Shown in pieces: positions 7,326 through 9,723 of a DNA stretch of 9,723 nt. The DNA is taken from the NCBI GenBank assembly GCA_030037105.1, contig JASHRY010000159.1, forward strand, positions 1 to 9,723, in the 5' to 3' direction. A program made the translations under genes and the position numbers. Source of the DNA: Xanthobacteraceae bacterium (GTDB lineage Bacteria; Pseudomonadota; Alphaproteobacteria; Rhizobiales; Xanthobacteraceae). Within the stretch, counting starts at the first letter, position 1. Every line of letters begins with the position of its first letter. Under the pieces are notes generated by a model. It did not search any database. It saw only the letters and a program-made list of their open reading frames with translations, and was not told the DNA's origin.

Positions 7326-7348
7326 CGGAAACCGGTCGCGTTTTTCCG
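7326..7348. terminator. hairpin between convergent yggS and L,D-transpeptidase genes
   Basis: CGGAAA (7326-7331) pairs with TTTCCG (7343-7348) around an 11-nt loop, inside the 52-bp gap between the two convergent stops. TTTT runs lie on either side of the stem region. It is a plausible but weak bidirectional terminator with only six base pairs. Confidence 0.3.
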
Positions 7349-7356
7349 TATCATGC

Positions 7357-7890
7357 CTAATTATGAATCAAGATTCGTGTCTTTGGGCTCATGCCGGCCA
7401 ATAAAGCTTCCAGATCGCGGCGCCTCAGCGCCACACAACCCGCGGTTGGCGCGAAACCGGGTCGCGCGAGGTGAATGAACACGGCGCTGCCGCGGCCGGC
7501 GACGCGCGGCCGCGTATTGTGATCGAGTTCGACGAGGATATCGTAGAGGGCGTCGTCGCGGCAAAGCCGGTCGCCTGGTTCATTGGCCGACCGCCGGAAA
7601 GGCCGATTGTAACGCCGGTCGGTCGGATCTTCACACCAGGCGTCGCCGGGTCGGATACGACGAGCAGGCAGCAATGTTCGCGGATGCGCGAGGCGGTCGG
7701 CCCGCCACCACAGCCGCACGGGACGAAAAGCCCCGCGCGGGGTGCCGCCGTCGCCCTCGCGCTTGTCCGCTCTCACGCCGGTGCGCCCGAGGGCAACGGG
7801 CACGGTCAAGTTGCCGGCGCGGAGCCAGCCCTGCGATCGCCGCCCCGGCCGCGCACTGACCTCGATCCTGGCAAGAGAAGTCCGTCGCAT
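7357..7890 (-). CDS. small L,D-transpeptidase (YkuD family)
   Basis: This 177-aa protein consists almost entirely of a YkuD-type catalytic domain (the COG3786-like group). Such enzymes form or edit 3-3 peptidoglycan cross-links, or attach molecules to meso-diaminopimelate, through a cysteine thioester. Visible motifs: PVALGRTGVRADKREGDG (about 31-48) with GTPRGAF; RRYNRPF; and the active-site region with His140 in FIHLAR, then TAGCVAL containing catalytic Cys152. The usual SHGC is TAGC here, a variant common in this subgroup. No signal peptide or membrane anchor is visible: the N-terminus is MRRTSLARIEVSARPG, so export is unexplained. The ATG at 7890 is the first of the domain-compatible frame and has only a poor Shine-Dalgarno. 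The gene is divergent from the OmpR-type regulator with 151 bp between starts, making regulation by that neighbour conceivable. The exact substrate is not known. Confidence 0.85.
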   Translation of the reverse strand: MRRTSLARIEVSARPGRRSQGWLRAGNLTVPVALGRTGVRADKREGDGGTPRGAFRPVRLWWRADRLAHPRTLLPARRIRPGDAWCEDPTDRRYNRPFRRSANEPGDRLCRDDALYDILVELDHNTRPRVAGRGSAVFIHLARPGFAPTAGCVALRRRDLEALLAGMSPKTRILIHN

Positions 7891-7937
7891 GGCATGGCCG
7901 CCGCGGAGCGATTCCCGCCCCCGCTTGCTCTTTTATC

Positions 7938-7957
7938 CGCGAATGTTCTACTTCGCG
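7938..7957. promoter_or_regulatory. dyad CGCGAA-N8-TTCGCG in divergent intergenic region
   Basis: CGCGAA (7938-7943) and TTCGCG (7952-7957) form a perfect 6-bp inverted repeat with an 8-nt centre. It lies 47 nt upstream of the L,D-transpeptidase start and 84 nt upstream of the response regulator start. Its size fits a dimeric operator. No regulator can be assigned. Confidence 0.35.
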
Positions 7958-7996
7958 TCAGGCAATGCAGCAAAATCGCGGCCGGTCGTTGCGTGC

Positions 7997-8015
7997 CGCG
8001 TCATTGACCGACGCG
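7997..8015. promoter_or_regulatory. dyad CGCGTC-N7-GACGCG upstream of the response regulator
   Basis: CGCGTC (7997-8002) and GACGCG (8010-8015) form a second perfect 6-bp inverted repeat, ending 26 nt before the regulator ATG. The same CGCGTC hexamer also occurs at 7954-7959, overlapping the first dyad, 43 bp away (about four helical turns). It could be an autoregulatory operator or a leader stem-loop. Short GC-rich repeats are easy to find by chance in such DNA. Confidence 0.3.
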
Positions 8016-8041
8016 CGGGGGCGGCCGTGGGGGTCCGGATA

Positions 8042-8728
8042 ATGCCGAACACGCGTAAGATTCTCATCGTCGACGACGATGCCGAGCTGCGCGAGGCGCT
8101 GACCGAGCAATTGTCGCTGCACGAGGAGTTCGAAGCCGTCGCGGTGGAGAACGGCAGCAAGGGCGTGCAGGCCGCCAAGGCCGGGCAGATCGATCTCGTG
8201 ATCATGGATGTCGGCCTGCCCGACATCGACGGCCGCGAAGCCGTGCGCATCCTGCGCAAGAACGGCTTCAAGGCGCCGGTCATCATGCTTACGGGTCACA
8301 ACACCGATTCCGATACTATCCTCGGCCTCGAATCGGGCGCCAACGATTACGTCACCAAGCCGTTCCGCTTTGCCGTGCTGTTGGCGCGCATCCGCGCGCA
8401 ACTTCGCCAGCACGAAGCGAGCGAGGATGCGATCTTCACGATCGGACCCTATACATTCCGGCCGAGCTCGAAGCTGTTGCTCAACTCCAAGGGCAACAAG
8501 GTCCGCCTCACCGAGAAGGAGACCTCGATCCTGCGCTATCTGTACCGCGCCGGCCAGCGGCCGGTGTCGCGGGAGACGCTGCTGCAGGAAGTCTGGGGTT
8601 ACAATTCGGGAGTGACGACGCACACGCTGGAGACGCACATCTACCGGTTACGACAGAAGATCGAGAAGGACGCCGCCATGCCCGCCGTTCTCGTCACCGA
8701 AGCCGGCGGCTACAAGCTGGTGCCGTGA
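8042..8728 (+). CDS. OmpR-family response regulator transcription factor
   Basis: This 228-aa regulator has a receiver domain at about 5-120 (acidic Asp11-Asp13, phosphoacceptor Asp56 in VIMDVGLPD, Thr84 in MLTGH, Lys106 in YVTKPF). An OmpR/PhoB winged helix follows at about 132-227, with RLTEKETSILRYLY, the recognition-helix region HTLETHIYRLRQKI and the wing EAGGYKLVP. All phosphorylation residues are present. The ATG at 8042 opens the protein just before KILIVDDD and has GGGGG about 8 nt upstream; the frame is open further upstream, but that part is unlike a receiver. No histidine kinase lies beside it, so it is orphan within this window. The EQLSLHEEF segment reminds me of alphaproteobacterial CenR-type envelope regulators, but I would not name it on that basis. 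Its TGA overlaps a GTG of the downstream CNBD gene (GTGA at 8725-8728), so the two are almost certainly co-transcribed. Confidence 0.92.
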   Translation: MPNTRKILIVDDDAELREALTEQLSLHEEFEAVAVENGSKGVQAAKAGQIDLVIMDVGLPDIDGREAVRILRKNGFKAPVIMLTGHNTDSDTILGLESGANDYVTKPFRFAVLLARIRAQLRQHEASEDAIFTIGPYTFRPSSKLLLNSKGNKVRLTEKETSILRYLYRAGQRPVSRETLLQEVWGYNSGVTTHTLETHIYRLRQKIEKDAAMPAVLVTEAGGYKLVP

Positions 8729-8739
8729 TCGCGGCGGCC

Positions 8740-9204
8740 ATGACCATCGAAGACGACATCGCGGTGCTCGAGCGGGTGCCAATTCTCCGCCGGCTGGGCT
8801 CGGGGGCGCTGCGCATCCTCGCCATCGGCGCCGAAAGCTTCGATGTCGAACCCGGACGGGTGCTGTTCGCCGCCGGCGAAACCGCCGACGGCGCTTACAT
8901 CGTGCAGCAAGGCTCGTTCAGTCTCAAGCCGGAACGCGGCGATGCGGGCGACCTCATCGTCGGGCCGGGCACGTTGCTTGGCGAATCGGCGCTGATCGCG
9001 GAAACGAGACGGCCGGCCACCGCGACGGCGCGCGAGAATTCGACGGTCATGCGCATTTCGCGCGCGCTGTTCCTGAAAATGCTGGAGGGCTATCCGGAGG
9101 CCGCACAGCGGCTGCGCGAAGTGATCGCCGCGCGCACCGAGGCGTGGCTGCGCGACATCGAGAACGTCCGCGCAGCGCTCGTTCCCGACGACAAGCCGCG
9201 GTAA
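8740..9204 (+). CDS. stand-alone cyclic nucleotide-binding domain protein
   Basis: This 154-aa protein is essentially one CRP-type cyclic-nucleotide-binding (CNBD) beta-barrel. Features: the N-terminal 'ERVPILRRLG' helix; VLFAAGETADGAYIVQQGSF (41-60); the phosphate-binding cassette GPGTLLGESALIAETRRPAT with Gly81-Glu82 and Arg91; then a C-helix from about 105. The Glu and Arg normally contacting the cyclic phosphate and ribose are present, so cNMP binding is plausible. There is no helix-turn-helix, so it is not a CRP/FNR transcription factor; it more likely acts by protein-protein contact. The ATG at 8740 fits related proteins, but a GTG at 8725 overlapping the regulator stop (GTGA) would add five residues (MIAAA). 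No good Shine-Dalgarno decides between them, and translational coupling is likely either way. The tight link with the OmpR-type regulator suggests a shared pathway, but the function is not known. Confidence 0.85.
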   Translation: MTIEDDIAVLERVPILRRLGSGALRILAIGAESFDVEPGRVLFAAGETADGAYIVQQGSFSLKPERGDAGDLIVGPGTLLGESALIAETRRPATATARENSTVMRISRALFLKMLEGYPEAAQRLREVIAARTEAWLRDIENVRAALVPDDKPR

Positions 9205-9223
9205 CCGTTCAGTTGGGCCGGAA

Positions 9224-9239
9224 CCGCGGCCGGCCGCGG
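9224..9239. repeat. 16-bp perfect GC palindrome between CNBD and xth genes
   Basis: CCGCGGCCGGCCGCGG is fully self-complementary with no spacer, in the 82-bp convergent gap after the CNBD stop. It may extrude as part of a terminator or be a chance product of high GC content. Confidence 0.3.
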
Positions 9240-9260
9240 AAAACGTTCGAGACCCTCGTC

Positions 9261-9275
9261 AACGGGCGCCGTTTT
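9261..9275 (+). terminator. candidate intrinsic terminator of the response regulator-CNBD operon
   Basis: AACGG (9261-9265), loop GCG and CCGTT (9269-9273) make a short hairpin merging into a four-T run (9272-9275). It lies 57 nt after the CNBD stop and 12 nt from the convergent xth stop, so it could serve both directions. The stem is only five pairs. Confidence 0.35.
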
Positions 9276-9286
9276 GCGCTCAGGCG

Positions 9287-9723
9287 CTAAAGCTCCAGCG
9301 TCGCCGTCACCGGCACATGGTCCGAAGGCCGCGCCCAGCCGCGCGAATCCTTCAACACTTTGACCGCTGACAGTCGATCGGCCAGCGCCGGCGCGACCCA
9401 GATGTGGTCGAGCCGGCGGCCCCGATCGGACGCGATCCAATCAGGCGAACGATAGCTCCACCAAGTGTAAAGCTTGGTTGGTTCCGGCACGAAAATGCGC
9501 ACGGCGTCGATCCAATTGCCGGCTTTCCGAATGCCGAGAAGCTTTTCGCATTCGATCGGCGTGTGCGAGACGACGGTCAGGAGCTGCTTGTGGCTCCAGA
9601 CGTCGCATTCAAGCGGCGCCACGTTGAAATCGCCGAGGATGACGGCGCGTTCGGACGGCGCCGGCCGCAACGCCGCGTTCGCGTGCATCTCGTCGAGGAA
9701 GGCGAGCTTGTGGGCGAATTTTG
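9287..9723 (-). CDS. xth: exodeoxyribonuclease III, C-terminal part (partial)
   Basis: The last 144 codons are present; the gene continues beyond the right edge and stops with TAG at 9287-9289. Exonuclease III is a Mg-dependent AP endonuclease and 3'-5' exonuclease of base-excision repair (endonuclease/exonuclease/phosphatase fold). Supporting motifs: KLAFLDEM, then the catalytic GDFNVAP, the DNA-contact block YTWWSYRS, RLDHIWVAPAL, and the terminal SDHVPVTATLEL holding the catalytic Asp-His pair. These are the standard C-terminal motifs of XthA-type enzymes, and nothing looks broken. It converges on the response regulator-CNBD operon with an 82-bp gap. The N-terminal metal-binding residues lie outside the window. 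An internal ATG at 9688 is not the start, because conserved sequence continues upstream of it. Confidence 0.93.
   Translation of the reverse strand, partial: KFAHKLAFLDEMHANAALRPAPSERAVILGDFNVAPLECDVWSHKQLLTVVSHTPIECEKLLGIRKAGNWIDAVRIFVPEPTKLYTWWSYRSPDWIASDRGRRLDHIWVAPALADRLSAVKVLKDSRGWARPSDHVPVTATLEL

Noticed and set aside
7945..7960. Alphaproteobacterial LexA box (GTTC-N7-GTTC)
   Set aside because: GTTC at 7945 is followed at the right distance by CGTC, not GTTC, and neither flanking gene is a typical SOS gene.
7471..8007. 178-codon plus-strand frame opposite the L,D-transpeptidase
   Set aside because: It is antisense to a gene with conserved YkuD motifs, has no domain of its own and ends in the intergenic region.
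7742..8041. 100-residue N-terminal extension of the OmpR-type regulator
   Set aside because: It overlaps the divergent L,D-transpeptidase and the intergenic dyads, is Arg/Pro-rich and not domain-like; the receiver begins right after the ATG at 8042.

Overview
The window looks like a chromosomal segment of a GC-rich alphaproteobacterium, most likely of the order Hyphomicrobiales (Bradyrhizobium/Rhodopseudomonas/Pseudolabrys-like). Three things point there: the C4-pathway 5-aminolevulinate synthase at the left edge; an intergenic repeat at about 4774-4812 whose translations carry the 'RHRERSEA' and 'FAALAMT' signatures common in spurious ORFs of these genomes; and a response regulator / cyclic-nucleotide-binding protein / exonuclease III neighbourhood that I recall from the same group. 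The last two points rest on memory, not on a search. I see no rRNA, tRNA, CRISPR array, insertion sequence or phage gene.

Left part (1-4859). The 3' end of hemA is followed by a 257-bp gap with palindromic elements, then by a very large hybrid sensor kinase (SLC5 transporter-like domain, STAC linker, PAS, HisKA/HATPase, receiver). Only 40 bp separates its stop from that of a convergent NarL/LuxR-type response regulator. The kinase architecture plus this partner matches the CrbS-CrbR / MxtR-ErdR type of two-component system, which in gammaproteobacteria controls acetate and C2 metabolism. A hairpin between the two stops may terminate both genes.

Middle part (4860-7356). A membrane diguanylate cyclase (extracytoplasmic Cache-like sensor, HAMP, GGDEF with an intact GGEEF active site but no RxxD inhibitory site) lies on the minus strand. 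It is divergent from a YggS/PLPBP-family pyridoxal-phosphate homeostasis protein on the plus strand.

Right part (7357-9723). A small YkuD-type L,D-transpeptidase is divergent from an OmpR-type response regulator. That regulator overlaps, or nearly abuts, a stand-alone cyclic-nucleotide-binding-domain protein. The end of an exodeoxyribonuclease III gene runs in convergently from the right edge. The 151-bp divergent region between transpeptidase and regulator holds two dyad-symmetric elements that could be operators.

Overall, four of the eight genes are signalling genes: two phosphorelay outputs, one large transporter-linked kinase and one c-di-GMP synthase. A likely cNMP-responsive module is a fifth candidate. 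I found no clear new defence or mobile system. The most interesting points are the paired SLC5 kinase/LuxR regulator, the coupling of an apparently orphan OmpR regulator to a lone CNBD protein, and the candidate operators.
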